Source of the DNA: Dehalococcoidia bacterium
Lineage (GTDB): Bacteria; Chloroflexota; Dehalococcoidia; GIF9; AB-539-J10
Length of the DNA stretch: 32,206 nucleotides
Reading direction: 5' to 3'
Assembly (NCBI GenBank): GCA_030605765.1
Contig: JAUWHP010000042.1
Span: 1 to 32,206 of the forward strand
The notes under the pieces were generated by a model. That model was not told where the DNA came from. It did no database searches and worked only from the letters and a program-made list of their open reading frames with translations. Shown here in pieces: positions 18,953-28,261 of this stretch. Made by a program: the position numbers and the translations under genes. How positions within the stretch are numbered: position 1 is the stretch's first letter; each line of letters begins with the position of its first letter.

Positions 18953-19126
18953 ATGAGCACTGAAAGACCAAGCTGGATAGATAAAGTTAAATTTGGAGTG
19001 AAGAAAGCCCTGGGGATGAATATTTTCTTATGCGACAGCTGCAAATGGAACTGGCGCAGTGCTTGCCATCGCCGTGAACGGCCCAATGCTACCTGGTGCC
19101 CCGATTACCAGAAAAAGGGGAAATAG
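18953..19126 (+). CDS. Small Cys-rich (putative zinc-binding) protein
   Basis: 57 aa MSTERPSWIDKVKFGVKKALGMNIFLCDSCKWNWRSACHRRERPNATWCPDYQKKGK; CxxC-X7-C-X10-C. Confidence 0.55.
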   Translation: MSTERPSWIDKVKFGVKKALGMNIFLCDSCKWNWRSACHRRERPNATWCPDYQKKGK

Positions 19127-20422
19127 CTATACTCTTCTTTCCACTACCGCTGCCATCCCCTGGCCACCACCAATACACATAGCTACTAGTCCGTAATGCA
19201 AGTTTCTATGCTTCATATCATGCATGATGGTGACTACCATTCTGGCTCCAGTGCAACCGATAGGGTGCCCCAGAGCGATACCACTACCATGGGGGTTAGT
19301 GTTATCCCAGCTTAACCCCAGTTCCCGTATACAGGCAATTGTTTGAGCTGCAAAAGCCTCATTAAGCTCGATCACGTCCATATCCTTAATAGTAAGCCCT
19401 GCCTTTTTAAGGGCTTTCCTTACTGCTGGTATCAAACCTAGCCCCATATACTTTGGGTCTATGCCACCCGAGGCGAATGACTTAATCACTACAAAAGGCT
19501 CAAGCTGCAATTCCTTAGCCCTTTCGCCAGACATAAGCACGACAGCAGCCGCAGCGTCGTTGATGCCAGAGGAATTGCCCGCAGTAACCGTGCCATCTTT
19601 GCGAAATGCTGGAGGTAACCTGGCCATTTTCTCAAAGCTGGTATCCCTGGGGCGTTCATCAGTATCAAATATGACAGGAGTCCCTTTCTTCTGAGGAACA
19701 GATACGGGAATTATCTCCTCCTTAAAGAGGCCATCTTTTATTGCTGCTCTAGCCCGCAGATGACTAAGGGCCCCCAGTGCATCCTGTTCCTGGCGAGTTA
19801 TGCCATACTTATTAGCGATTTCCTCTGCCGTATTTCCCATATGATAGCCATAAAATATTTCCCATAGTCCATCAAACACCATAAGGTCTATCAACTCTCC
19901 TTTAGGTTCAACACCCATACGATAACCCCAGCGAGCTTTAGGAAGGGCGTAAGGGCAATGGCTCATACATTCCATTCCTCCAGCAACCACAATATTTGCT
20001 TCACCTAGCATGATTGCCTCTGCCCCCAGGGCAATAGCTTTCAGTCCCGAGGCACAAACCTTATTCACAGTAAAGGCAGGCGTTTCTTTGGGAACGCCTG
20101 CATATATTGCTGCCTGGCGCGCTGTATTTTGCCCCTGCCCGCCCTGGAGAACATTCCCCATAATTACCTCATCAACCTGAATTTCGGCCAGGGAAGAATC
20201 CCAATCATAGTGTTTCTTCTCCAGATCTATCATCCCATCAGCCTTAAGGCCGTCAGGGCCATACTCCAGAAGCTCGTTGCTGGACTTTGGCTTTAAATTC
20301 GTTCGCTTAACCGCCTCCTTAATTACCAGGCTACCTAAGTCAACGACAGATATATTCTTCAAAGACCCACCAAACCCCCCGATAGCTGTCCTCACCCCAC
20401 TAACAATAGCTACTTCCTTCAT
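19127..20422 (-). CDS. Acetyl-CoA acetyltransferase (thiolase)
   Basis: MKEVAIVSGVRTAIGGFGGSL; active-site VNKVCASGLKA, ALGHPIGCTGAR, CIGGGQG; likely start 20422 (ORF opens at 20452). Confidence 0.94.
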   Translation of the reverse strand: MKEVAIVSGVRTAIGGFGGSLKNISVVDLGSLVIKEAVKRTNLKPKSSNELLEYGPDGLKADGMIDLEKKHYDWDSSLAEIQVDEVIMGNVLQGGQGQNTARQAAIYAGVPKETPAFTVNKVCASGLKAIALGAEAIMLGEANIVVAGGMECMSHCPYALPKARWGYRMGVEPKGELIDLMVFDGLWEIFYGYHMGNTAEEIANKYGITRQEQDALGALSHLRARAAIKDGLFKEEIIPVSVPQKKGTPVIFDTDERPRDTSFEKMARLPPAFRKDGTVTAGNSSGINDAAAAVVLMSGERAKELQLEPFVVIKSFASGGIDPKYMGLGLIPAVRKALKKAGLTIKDMDVIELNEAFAAQTIACIRELGLSWDNTNPHGSGIALGHPIGCTGARMVVTIMHDMKHRNLHYGLVAMCIGGGQGMAAVVERRV

Positions 20423-20524
20423 ATTGTCTCCTCCTGCGAAAGCACTACGCAAACTTTTATTGATTCTTTCTCACTTTTGATTCTCATTAACCCCCCCCTT
20501 CCACCTTCCCATAACTTCAATTTC

Positions 20525-21391
20525 CTACACCACTTTTCTTAGCAGCGACGGTATCTCCCAAAGGGTCTTAGCCACCGACACCCCTGCTGATTCAAAAGCA
20601 TTTATTTTGCTCTCTGCCGTGCCTCGTTCACCCATGATTATAGCTCCAGCGTGGCCCATAACTTTTCCCCGAGGCGCTGTTCTACCGGCAACAAAAGCCA
20701 CTACAGGCTTATTGAACTGGGCCTCGATGTACTGCGCTGCCTCCTCTTCCATCGTGCCTCCTATCTCACCAACTATGACTACACCTTTGGTCTGCCCATC
20801 TTCCTTTAGAAGCTTCAAGATATCAATCATTCTCGAGCCAATAATAGGGTCACCTCCCAGGCCGATGACCACACTTTGACCAATACCTTGTTCTGACAGC
20901 TGTGAAGCTACTTCATCCGTCAATGTTCCACTTCTTGAAATAACCGCCACACTCCCAGGCATAACGGCTGAAGGCGATATCATTCCCAAACTTGTCTGGG
21001 CTGGCACCATTATGCCAGGTGTATTGGGGCCTATATATCGGGTATCTCTACCTTTAGCGTAGGCCTTGATCTTCATCTCGCTATGTAAAGGAACCCAATC
21101 AGTTATTATAACCGTGAATTTGATTTCCGCATCCATGGCCTCAAACGCTGCATCCTGTACAAAGGGAGCCGGGACATATATTACAGACGCATCTACTCTA
21201 TGCTTATTCACAGCCTGTTGTACAGAGTCATAAACGGGAACATCGAACTGTGTTTGGCCCCCTTTTCCAGGAGTAACCCCTGCAACGATTTTAGTGCCGC
21301 AATCCAGCATCAGCTTCGTTTGTAACGCTCCAAATTTCCCTGTGATTCCCTGAACTAAAACATTCGTATCCTTATCCACAAATATAGCCAT
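20525..21391 (-). CDS. sucD: Succinyl-CoA ligase-like alpha subunit (NDP-forming acyl-CoA ligase)
   Basis: 288 aa; [24 protein letters not shown]; altered ITDWVP and IGPNTPG. Confidence 0.85.
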   Translation of the reverse strand: MAIFVDKDTNVLVQGITGKFGALQTKLMLDCGTKIVAGVTPGKGGQTQFDVPVYDSVQQAVNKHRVDASVIYVPAPFVQDAAFEAMDAEIKFTVIITDWVPLHSEMKIKAYAKGRDTRYIGPNTPGIMVPAQTSLGMISPSAVMPGSVAVISRSGTLTDEVASQLSEQGIGQSVVIGLGGDPIIGSRMIDILKLLKEDGQTKGVVIVGEIGGTMEEEAAQYIEAQFNKPVVAFVAGRTAPRGKVMGHAGAIIMGERGTAESKINAFESAGVSVAKTLWEIPSLLRKVV

Positions 21392-21393
21392 TT

Positions 21394-22545
21394 CTATTCC
21401 TTCGCTATCTTAATAGCCTCTCTTATTCCTTCCTCAACACCGGGACATAAGATAACTGCTGAATTCTCAAGCAACTCCCGCGCTCGTTCCTGGTAAGGCG
21501 TTCTCCCCCGCATCACTGCCACCACAGGAGTTTTAACCTGTACTTCTTCAATGGCTTCCATTATTCCTTCTGCCACAGCATCTGGTGGGCTTATCATCAT
21601 TCTCACCATCAGCAAAACCACCTTGATGCGCTGGTCCGCCCTGGCCTTTCTTAGTAAGAGGCCAACACCATTCTTCATTCGTTCTCTGGATAAGCCCCCA
21701 CCAGTATCCAGGAAGCAAGCAGGGCTTCCACCATTAGCTTTTATTGTATCCAGCAGGGACATAGTGAGACCGGCCCCGTTTGCCATAACCGCGATATTGC
21801 CTTCCAGATCCACATAATTCACTCCTCCTTCAACTCCCTCTCTTTCCCATGGATTCTCAATACGCTGAATACGCAAATCTTTGTATTCCGGATGCTTAAA
21901 AAGTGAATTGTCATCTATTTCACACCTGGAATCGGCTGCAACCATATTCCCTTCATTGGTTATAGCCAGCGGGTTGATCTCAGCGATACGGGCATCGTTC
22001 AATACGAACACCTGGTATAGTTGACAAAGCACTCTACTAGCTGAAGTAAGCGTTCTCTCAGTCAGCCCAATCTGTCGCACCAGGTTTATCGCTTCATAAG
22101 TCCTTATTCCGTAGAGTGGATTGATAAGCCCGGAAGCTATCTTTTCAGGATTTCTTTTGGCCACTTCTTCAATTTCCACTCCCCCCTCAGCGCTTACCAT
22201 GGCCACCGGTGCACCATTCTCACCATCAACCGTTATTCCCATATACAGCTCGTTTGCGATATTAAGTTTCTCCTCGACCAGTAAGCTATTGACTTTGTAT
22301 CCCTCCAACTCCATTCCAAGAATCCCTTGAGCTATCTTCCCAGCCTCATCTGGAGTCCTAGCAAACTTTATGCCGCCAGCTTTTCCCCGCCTGCCACCTA
22401 AAATTTGAGCTTTAACTACCACATCTTTACCCAACTCGATAGCTGCTTGCCGTGCCTCCTCCCCTGTCTTGACTAAAATCCCCTGTGGAATAGGAATGTC
22501 AAATTTCTTGAATATTTCTTTCCCTTCGTATTCATATAACCTCAT
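21394..22545 (-). CDS. sucC: Succinyl-CoA ligase-like beta subunit
   Basis: 383 aa; ATP-grasp N-term MRLYEYEGKEIFKKFDIPIPQG; VMANGAGLTMSLLD; altered GGI.RCD region. Confidence 0.85.
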   Translation of the reverse strand: MRLYEYEGKEIFKKFDIPIPQGILVKTGEEARQAAIELGKDVVVKAQILGGRRGKAGGIKFARTPDEAGKIAQGILGMELEGYKVNSLLVEEKLNIANELYMGITVDGENGAPVAMVSAEGGVEIEEVAKRNPEKIASGLINPLYGIRTYEAINLVRQIGLTERTLTSASRVLCQLYQVFVLNDARIAEINPLAITNEGNMVAADSRCEIDDNSLFKHPEYKDLRIQRIENPWEREGVEGGVNYVDLEGNIAVMANGAGLTMSLLDTIKANGGSPACFLDTGGGLSRERMKNGVGLLLRKARADQRIKVVLLMVRMMISPPDAVAEGIMEAIEEVQVKTPVVAVMRGRTPYQERARELLENSAVILCPGVEEGIREAIKIAKE

Positions 22546-22702
22546 GTCGTCTATATCACCCCCAGTTTATTACACTTTCATAATTTCCTGATAAAGCTGA
22601 TAAATACTTAAACAGCAGCAACATAAGGTATATTGTCCCACAATAAAGACATACATTAGACCTCCTCCTTCATACACAGTGTCAGATTTTCCTGCACTTG
22701 AT

Positions 22703-24271
22703 TTATAGATTTATGTTAGAGAATTTCTTCCAAGGCGTGGCTACAGTCTTTTTCTCCAGAACCCCCAATGCTCTACTTATATACTTCCTGGTGTCACGTG
22801 GCGTGATAATAGCATCAATGTAACCTCGTTCTGCAGCTCGATAGGGATTTTCATAAGCTTCGGAGAACTCCCTGATCCTCCTTGCTCTCACTTCCTTAGG
22901 ATTTTTCGCTTCTTTTATCTCTCTGGCAAAGATCACGCTAGCAGCAGTCTCAGCGCCAACTATAGTAACCTGAGCAGTAGGCCAGGCGAATACAAAATCA
23001 GCGCCAATAGACTTGTCCAGCATCCCATAGTGAGCACCAGCATAAGATTTTCTTATTATGACCGAAACCAAAGGCACAGTGGCACCAGCCCAAGCATAGA
23101 GCAGCTTAGCACCATGTCGTAATATGCCAGCCCATTCCTGCTGAGAGCCTATCAGATAACCAGGACAATCTGTCAATGAAACAAGGGGAATACTAAACAG
23201 GTCGCAAAATCTTATGAACCTGGCCAACTTGTCGCAGGCGTCAATATCCAGCGCACCTGCCTTCGCCATGGGCTGATTGGATACTATCCCCACAGGCATT
23301 CCATTCATTCGAGCAAATCCGCATATCGCATTTGCAGCATAATACTTGAATATCTCAAGGAAATGTCCTTCATCCACCACACTTTTGACTACATCATACA
23401 TATTGTATGGTTTTGCCGGTTCATCAGGAATGATAGTGTCGAGTTCAGGGCTCTCTCTCTCAGGGCTATCCTTGGCCTCAATTCGAGGTGGTTTCTCGTT
23501 GTTACTAGAGGGAAAGAAAGATAACAACTCCTTACACTTATCCAAACAATCCTGGTCATCTTCAGCTACAATATGTGTCTGCCCTGATTTAATAGCATGA
23601 CTTTTCCAGCCACTCAGTTCCTCCAGGCTAATCTCCTCCCCCGTCTGTGTTTTCACAAAAGCAGGCCCGGCAATCCCCATAAATCCAGTATTTCTTGTCT
23701 GAATGACAAAATCCATCATCACAGGATGATAGGCTTGCCCTCCTAAACAAGGACCCATTAACAGGGATATCTGCGGCACTATCCCCGAAGCCATTATCTG
23801 AGATTTAAATGTCCAGCCATAAGATTCCAAGGTGTCCATTCCTTCGTGAAGTCGAGCACCTGCAGAGTCATTCATGGTTACAAATGGCCAACCCTTATTC
23901 TTAGCAAAATCAAGGGCATAAGAGAGCTTTTTACCGTGGTACTCACCGAAGGTTCCCACCATGGCAGTGTAATCCTCAGCACCAGCAACCACATATCTTC
24001 CATTTACCTTGCCAAATCCAGTTACAATTCCCTCAGCAGGCACTTCCCTCTTATCCATTCCAAAAGCAGTGGTTCTGTGTTTGACCCATAGCCCTATCTC
24101 AGTAAAAGTGCCAGGGTCAAAGAAATAATCAATCCTCTCCCGTGCCGATAATTGTCCTTTTTTATGACGCTTCTCAATAGCTTCAGCCCCTCCCATCTCT
24201 AAGATATGTTCTTTTTGTCTCTTATAGTCTTCAATCTTCTGCGCAGTTATATATTTACCTTCTCCGCTCAT
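22703..24271 (-). CDS. Acyl-CoA carboxylase/decarboxylase carboxyltransferase subunit (PccB/MmdA-like)
   Basis: 522 aa; KGQLSARERIDYFFDPGTFTEIG, NDSAGARLHEG, LTDCPGYLIGSQQEWAGILRHGAKLLYAW. Confidence 0.92.
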   Translation of the reverse strand: MSGEGKYITAQKIEDYKRQKEHILEMGGAEAIEKRHKKGQLSARERIDYFFDPGTFTEIGLWVKHRTTAFGMDKREVPAEGIVTGFGKVNGRYVVAGAEDYTAMVGTFGEYHGKKLSYALDFAKNKGWPFVTMNDSAGARLHEGMDTLESYGWTFKSQIMASGIVPQISLLMGPCLGGQAYHPVMMDFVIQTRNTGFMGIAGPAFVKTQTGEEISLEELSGWKSHAIKSGQTHIVAEDDQDCLDKCKELLSFFPSSNNEKPPRIEAKDSPERESPELDTIIPDEPAKPYNMYDVVKSVVDEGHFLEIFKYYAANAICGFARMNGMPVGIVSNQPMAKAGALDIDACDKLARFIRFCDLFSIPLVSLTDCPGYLIGSQQEWAGILRHGAKLLYAWAGATVPLVSVIIRKSYAGAHYGMLDKSIGADFVFAWPTAQVTIVGAETAASVIFAREIKEAKNPKEVRARRIREFSEAYENPYRAAERGYIDAIITPRDTRKYISRALGVLEKKTVATPWKKFSNINL

Positions 24272-24298
24272 AACTGAATACCTCCTTTAACTAGACTT

Positions 24299-24517
24299 TC
24301 AATACTCAATCACGGCTATTCTGTCACCGGTCTTAACATTCACTCCAGGTGTCACTGTCAATTCTTTAACCGAACCATTCACCAGCGACAAAATAGGATT
24401 CTCCATTTTCATAGCTTCAATGGTGCAAACAACCATACCCTCTTCCACAACGTCCCCCACCGCGACATTCACAGATACTATTTTCCCTGGTAAAGGCGAT
24501 TCCATTATTTCTTCCAT
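24299..24517 (-). CDS. Biotin carboxyl carrier (biotinyl-domain) protein
   Basis: 72 aa; biotinylation motif EAMKMEN. Confidence 0.92.
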   Translation of the reverse strand: MEEIMESPLPGKIVSVNVAVGDVVEEGMVVCTIEAMKMENPILSLVNGSVKELTVTPGVNVKTGDRIAVIEY

Positions 24518-24559
24518 TTACATAACCTCCGCATGAAGATACAAACTCTAGTACAATTT

Positions 24560-25741
24560 TCATAACTCTCTGGTAAATGCCTGGATGCCAGTAATATCCC
24601 GCCCGAGAATTAAGGTGTGGATAAAATGTGTCCCTTGATATGTATATACTGCTTCAATGTTTCCCATGTGCCGTATAGGAGGATAGTCATAAGAACACCC
24701 GTTTGCGCCCAAAAGAGAGCGGGCGGTTCTTGCACACATACGTGCCATTTCAACATTATTCCTTTTAGCCATGGAAATTTGTTGATGCCTTGCTTTCCCC
24801 GCATCCAACAATCTACCAAGCCGATAGGACAGAAGTTGCGCCTTGGTAATTTCTGTTAGCATATCTACCAAATCCTGCTGGACTAGTTGATAAGATGCAA
24901 TGAGCGCACCGAATTGCTCCCTCTCTTTGGTATAATTCAAGGCCGTCTCATAGCAGGACATAGCAGCCCCAATGGCTCCCCAGGAGATGCCATATCGAGC
25001 TTGATTGAGGCACATAAATACGTGCCTCAACCCTGTTGACCCTGGTAGAACATTCTCTTCCGGAACTTTTACATCGTTTAATGCCAGCGTACCCACATCA
25101 CCGCATCTCATTGCGCCTTTCTTATCTGTGAAAGACTGGGTAAATCCCTCAGTGCCTCGAGGCACCAGGAATGCTTTCACCCCGTCTTCAGTTCGAGCAT
25201 AAACAACAGAAATGTCAGCGGTTGACGCTTCGCTTATCCATTCCTTAGACCCATTTAGAATCCAGCCACCGTCGCCTTTCTTTGCCACTGTCTCCATCGC
25301 AGCTATATCCGAGCCGCGGTTTGGTTCTGTCAAGCCGAAACAGCCTATCTTCTTTCCACTTGCTATCTGTGGCAGCCATTTACGCTTTTGTTCCTCTGTG
25401 CCAAATTGCCATATCGGATACATTACCAGCCCGGATTGCACTTCCACAAAGCTTCTAAGAGCACCATCAACCCGCTCCACTTCCTGACACAAGAGCCCCT
25501 CTTGTATATGATTTGCTCCACCCCCCCCATATTCTCGCGGAATCTGAGGGCCAATCATGCCCAGTTTCCCCATCTTGGGGGCAAGCTCCTCCATATTAAG
25601 GGGTTCTTCGTTATCAAAAGCGTTTACAACGAGTGGTTCAACTTCATTCTCCAAAAACTGCCTCGCTGCATCTCTGAACATCTTTTCTTCGTCAGTAAAC
25701 AAGTCATCTATTCCATAATAATCTACTCCCTTAAAAGCCAT
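24560..25741 (-). CDS. Acyl-CoA dehydrogenase, glutaryl-CoA-dehydrogenase-like
   Basis: 393 aa; GCFGLTEPNRGSDIAAMET, ERVDGALRSF, CLNQARYGISWGAIGAA, NIEAVYTYQGTHFIHTLILGRDITGIQAF. Confidence 0.9.
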   Translation of the reverse strand: MAFKGVDYYGIDDLFTDEEKMFRDAARQFLENEVEPLVVNAFDNEEPLNMEELAPKMGKLGMIGPQIPREYGGGGANHIQEGLLCQEVERVDGALRSFVEVQSGLVMYPIWQFGTEEQKRKWLPQIASGKKIGCFGLTEPNRGSDIAAMETVAKKGDGGWILNGSKEWISEASTADISVVYARTEDGVKAFLVPRGTEGFTQSFTDKKGAMRCGDVGTLALNDVKVPEENVLPGSTGLRHVFMCLNQARYGISWGAIGAAMSCYETALNYTKEREQFGALIASYQLVQQDLVDMLTEITKAQLLSYRLGRLLDAGKARHQQISMAKRNNVEMARMCARTARSLLGANGCSYDYPPIRHMGNIEAVYTYQGTHFIHTLILGRDITGIQAFTREL

Positions 25742-25812
25742 ATTGTTATCCTCCTTTTTTCTTTATTACCTGAATTCATGTTTTATCTGACTCTTCATTA
25801 CACCATCCTTCT

Positions 25813-26595
25813 TCACCGACCTATAAAATTAGGCTTTCTTTTATCCAGGAAAGCTGCTACGCCCTCTTTTACATCCTGAGTGCTAAAGCACTGGGCATTG
25901 CATTGAATTTCCAGATTTATGGCATTTTCCAGGGATAAATCATAGCCATAATTGATGGCACACTTGGCCATCTTGATGGCAAAAGACGGCATTCCCGCCA
26001 ATTTTTGAGCAAATTTCTTCGCCTCCTCCATAAGCTGTTCAGCAGGGAATACCCTGTTGACCAATCCTATCTCATAAGCACGTTGAGCCGTGATTTGCTC
26101 ACCACTCATAACCAATTCCTTTGCCCGGCCTATTCCAATCAAGCGCGCCAGTCTTTGCGTGCCTCCCCACCCAGGAATAAGCCCCAGAAGAATCTCTGGC
26201 TGGCCAAAACGCGCCTTATCAGAGGCAAATCTAATATCGCAAGCCATGGATATTTCTGTTCCCCCGCCCAACGCAAAGCCATTCACAGCAGCAATCGCAG
26301 GCTTTTCCATAGTCTCCATGAGCCTGAGTGTGTTCTGGCCCGCCTCCGCAAATTTCATAATCTCTTGAGGGCTTTTATCTTTGAAATATGCAACATCGGC
26401 TCCAGCAACAAATGCCCTGTCACCCGCTCCTGTGAGAATAACAGCCTTGATGTTTTCATCCTCTCCGCATTCGCGGATAGCTTTATTGAGTTCCAATACT
26501 GTCTCTAAATTTATGGCATTTAGTACCCTGGGGCGATTAAAGGTGATAGTGGCAATGTTAGCCTCCACTTGAAATAGGATGTTTTTGTATTCCAT
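25813..26595 (-). CDS. Enoyl-CoA hydratase (crotonase family)
   Basis: 260 aa; AVNGFALGGGTEISMACD, FGQPEILLGLIPGWGGTQRL with both expected Glu residues. Confidence 0.94.
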   Translation of the reverse strand: MEYKNILFQVEANIATITFNRPRVLNAINLETVLELNKAIRECGEDENIKAVILTGAGDRAFVAGADVAYFKDKSPQEIMKFAEAGQNTLRLMETMEKPAIAAVNGFALGGGTEISMACDIRFASDKARFGQPEILLGLIPGWGGTQRLARLIGIGRAKELVMSGEQITAQRAYEIGLVNRVFPAEQLMEEAKKFAQKLAGMPSFAIKMAKCAINYGYDLSLENAINLEIQCNAQCFSTQDVKEGVAAFLDKRKPNFIGR

Positions 26596-26618
26596 AGCTA
26601 ATTCTTTCCCTTAATAAA

Positions 26619-27497
26619 TTACTTCCTTCTGTAATTGAAAAATCCTTTCCCCGTCTTTCTACCCAGGTAACCCGCATCTACATATTTCTTCAGGAGCGGG
26701 CACGGCCTGTATTTAGAATCATTGAAGCTTGAGTAAAGTACTTCCATAATATTCAGGCAGACATCTAATCCAATAAGGTCTGCCAATTCTAGCGGCCCCA
26801 TAGGATGATTCGTACCAAGCTTCATTACATTATCAATAGCCTCCTCAGTCCCCACACCTTCGTAAAGCGCGTAAATAGCCTCATTGATCATAGGCATGAG
26901 GATTCTATTTGAGATGAAACCAGGAGAGTCATTGGCCTCCACAGGTGTTTTCCCAAATTGTTCAGCCAGCTTACAAGTCGTCTCAAATGTCTCTTTAGAC
27001 GTAGCCATACCATTAATAACTTCCACCAATTTCATAACAGGGACAGGGTTGAAGAAGTGCATGCCGATGACTAATTCGGGCCTTTCTGTTGCGGCTGCGA
27101 TCTTTGTAATGGGAAGAGATGAGGTATTTGTCGCCAGAATAACTCCAGTTTTGCACGTCTTGTCTAAATCCTTGAAGATGTTTAGTTTAAAATCCAGTTT
27201 CTCGGTAGCGGCCTCTACCACAAAGTCAGCATCCTTTATATCTTCAATATTGGTGCTTTTCTTAATTCGCCCCAGAATTTCATCCTTCTGGGCAACAGTA
27301 AGCTTTCCCCTGGATGCTAAACGATCAAGGTTTTTGACAATGGCGTTAAATCCCTTGTCCACAAACTCATCAGCGATGTCATTCATAATGACATCGAGGC
27401 ATGCGGTGGAAGCAGCAACCTGTACAATCCCGCTTCCCATAGTGCCGGCACCTATCACAGCGCATGTTTTAATCTCCATCACCTTGTCCTTTGCCAT
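26619..27497 (-). CDS. 3-hydroxybutyryl-CoA dehydrogenase
   Basis: 292 aa; VIGAGTMGSGIVQVAA, GMHFFNPVPVMKLVEVI. Confidence 0.95.
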   Translation of the reverse strand: MAKDKVMEIKTCAVIGAGTMGSGIVQVAASTACLDVIMNDIADEFVDKGFNAIVKNLDRLASRGKLTVAQKDEILGRIKKSTNIEDIKDADFVVEAATEKLDFKLNIFKDLDKTCKTGVILATNTSSLPITKIAAATERPELVIGMHFFNPVPVMKLVEVINGMATSKETFETTCKLAEQFGKTPVEANDSPGFISNRILMPMINEAIYALYEGVGTEEAIDNVMKLGTNHPMGPLELADLIGLDVCLNIMEVLYSSFNDSKYRPCPLLKKYVDAGYLGRKTGKGFFNYRRK

Positions 27498-27687
27498 TAT
27501 TTGTATTGTTATTCTGCAACAATCCAGGCCAAAAAAGCAATGCTGTTGTACTCCGCAAAGAGCTTCCTTATGTCAGACAACGGCTCACACGATAGCTCCA
27601 ACTTTCCTCGCTTAGCCAACCCTGAAGAACGAACATAGAATTATCAACCAGATGGTCAATTCAGCCTGTATGGCCTTTCTGGAGAAC

Positions 27688-27717
27688 TAAAAAAAACGCC
27701 CCGATATCCTCGGGGCG
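27688..27717 (-). terminator. Rho-independent terminator downstream of ssrA
   Basis: Minus strand CGCCCCGAGGATATCGGGGCG followed by TTTTTTTT. Confidence 0.88.
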
Positions 27718-27731
27718 AGAAACATCAGATA

Positions 27732-28069
27732 TGGTGGAGGCGGGGGAGGGTCGAACTCCCCGTCCAGAAAAAAGTTGCCAGAACATCCTACAAGCTTAGT
27801 CAGCTCTCTTTATCTCATCTAGCTTTCATCTGCTGACCGAATCCAGTTAGACCAGCCAATTTTTTCTTAGCCAGCCTCCATTGGCATAAAGACTAGCGCA
27901 CCTCGACTTTATGACACCCAATCCCGGCCTTCGAGGAGAGACCAAGTTGAGCGTGAACCTTAAGCGTAAACTGGTTCGTCAGTTGTTTTTTTGCCACTTG
28001 TTTTATGAGGTTAGCGGCACCTCAGCTTGCAATTCTGTAGGCTTTCCCCTGTCGAAGCCACGCGCCCCC
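27732..28069 (-). ncRNA. ssrA: tmRNA
   Basis: Minus strand GGGGGCGTGGCTTCGACAGGGG... to ...GGAGTTCGACCCTCCCCCGCCTCCACCA; acceptor ends pair (GGGGGCG/CGCCTCC); adjacent to smpB. Confidence 0.95.
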
Positions 28070-28106
28070 ATATCGCCAGCCTTACCTTTGCATCACCTCC
28101 TCACGC

Positions 28107-28259
28107 TTAATCATAAAGGCTTTTTCTAAAACTCCTGAGGGCTAAGCAACCAAAGACAGCTACCAACACTCCCAGGACAACATCGCTCCACTGCGATGGG
28201 CAAATCGCTGAGACAGCGCCTAAGATACCAAAAACAATTGTTAAAATATGCCAAATCAT
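28107..28259 (-). CDS. Small hydrophobic protein between smpB and ssrA
   Basis: 50 aa MIWHILTIVFGILGAVSAICPSQWSDVVLGVLVAVFGCLALRSFRKSLYD*; strong SD GGAGGTGAAA upstream; below ORF-track cutoff. Confidence 0.6.
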   Translation of the reverse strand: MIWHILTIVFGILGAVSAICPSQWSDVVLGVLVAVFGCLALRSFRKSLYD

Positions 28260-28261
28260 TT

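Noticed and set aside
26005-26508. 167-aa plus-strand ORF
   Set aside because: Antisense to enoyl-CoA hydratase
26884-27615. 243-aa plus-strand ORF
   Set aside because: Antisense to 3-hydroxybutyryl-CoA dehydrogenase; open by codon bias of the true gene; no family features
27911-28129. 72-aa plus-strand ORF
   Set aside because: Lies over tmRNA on the opposite strand
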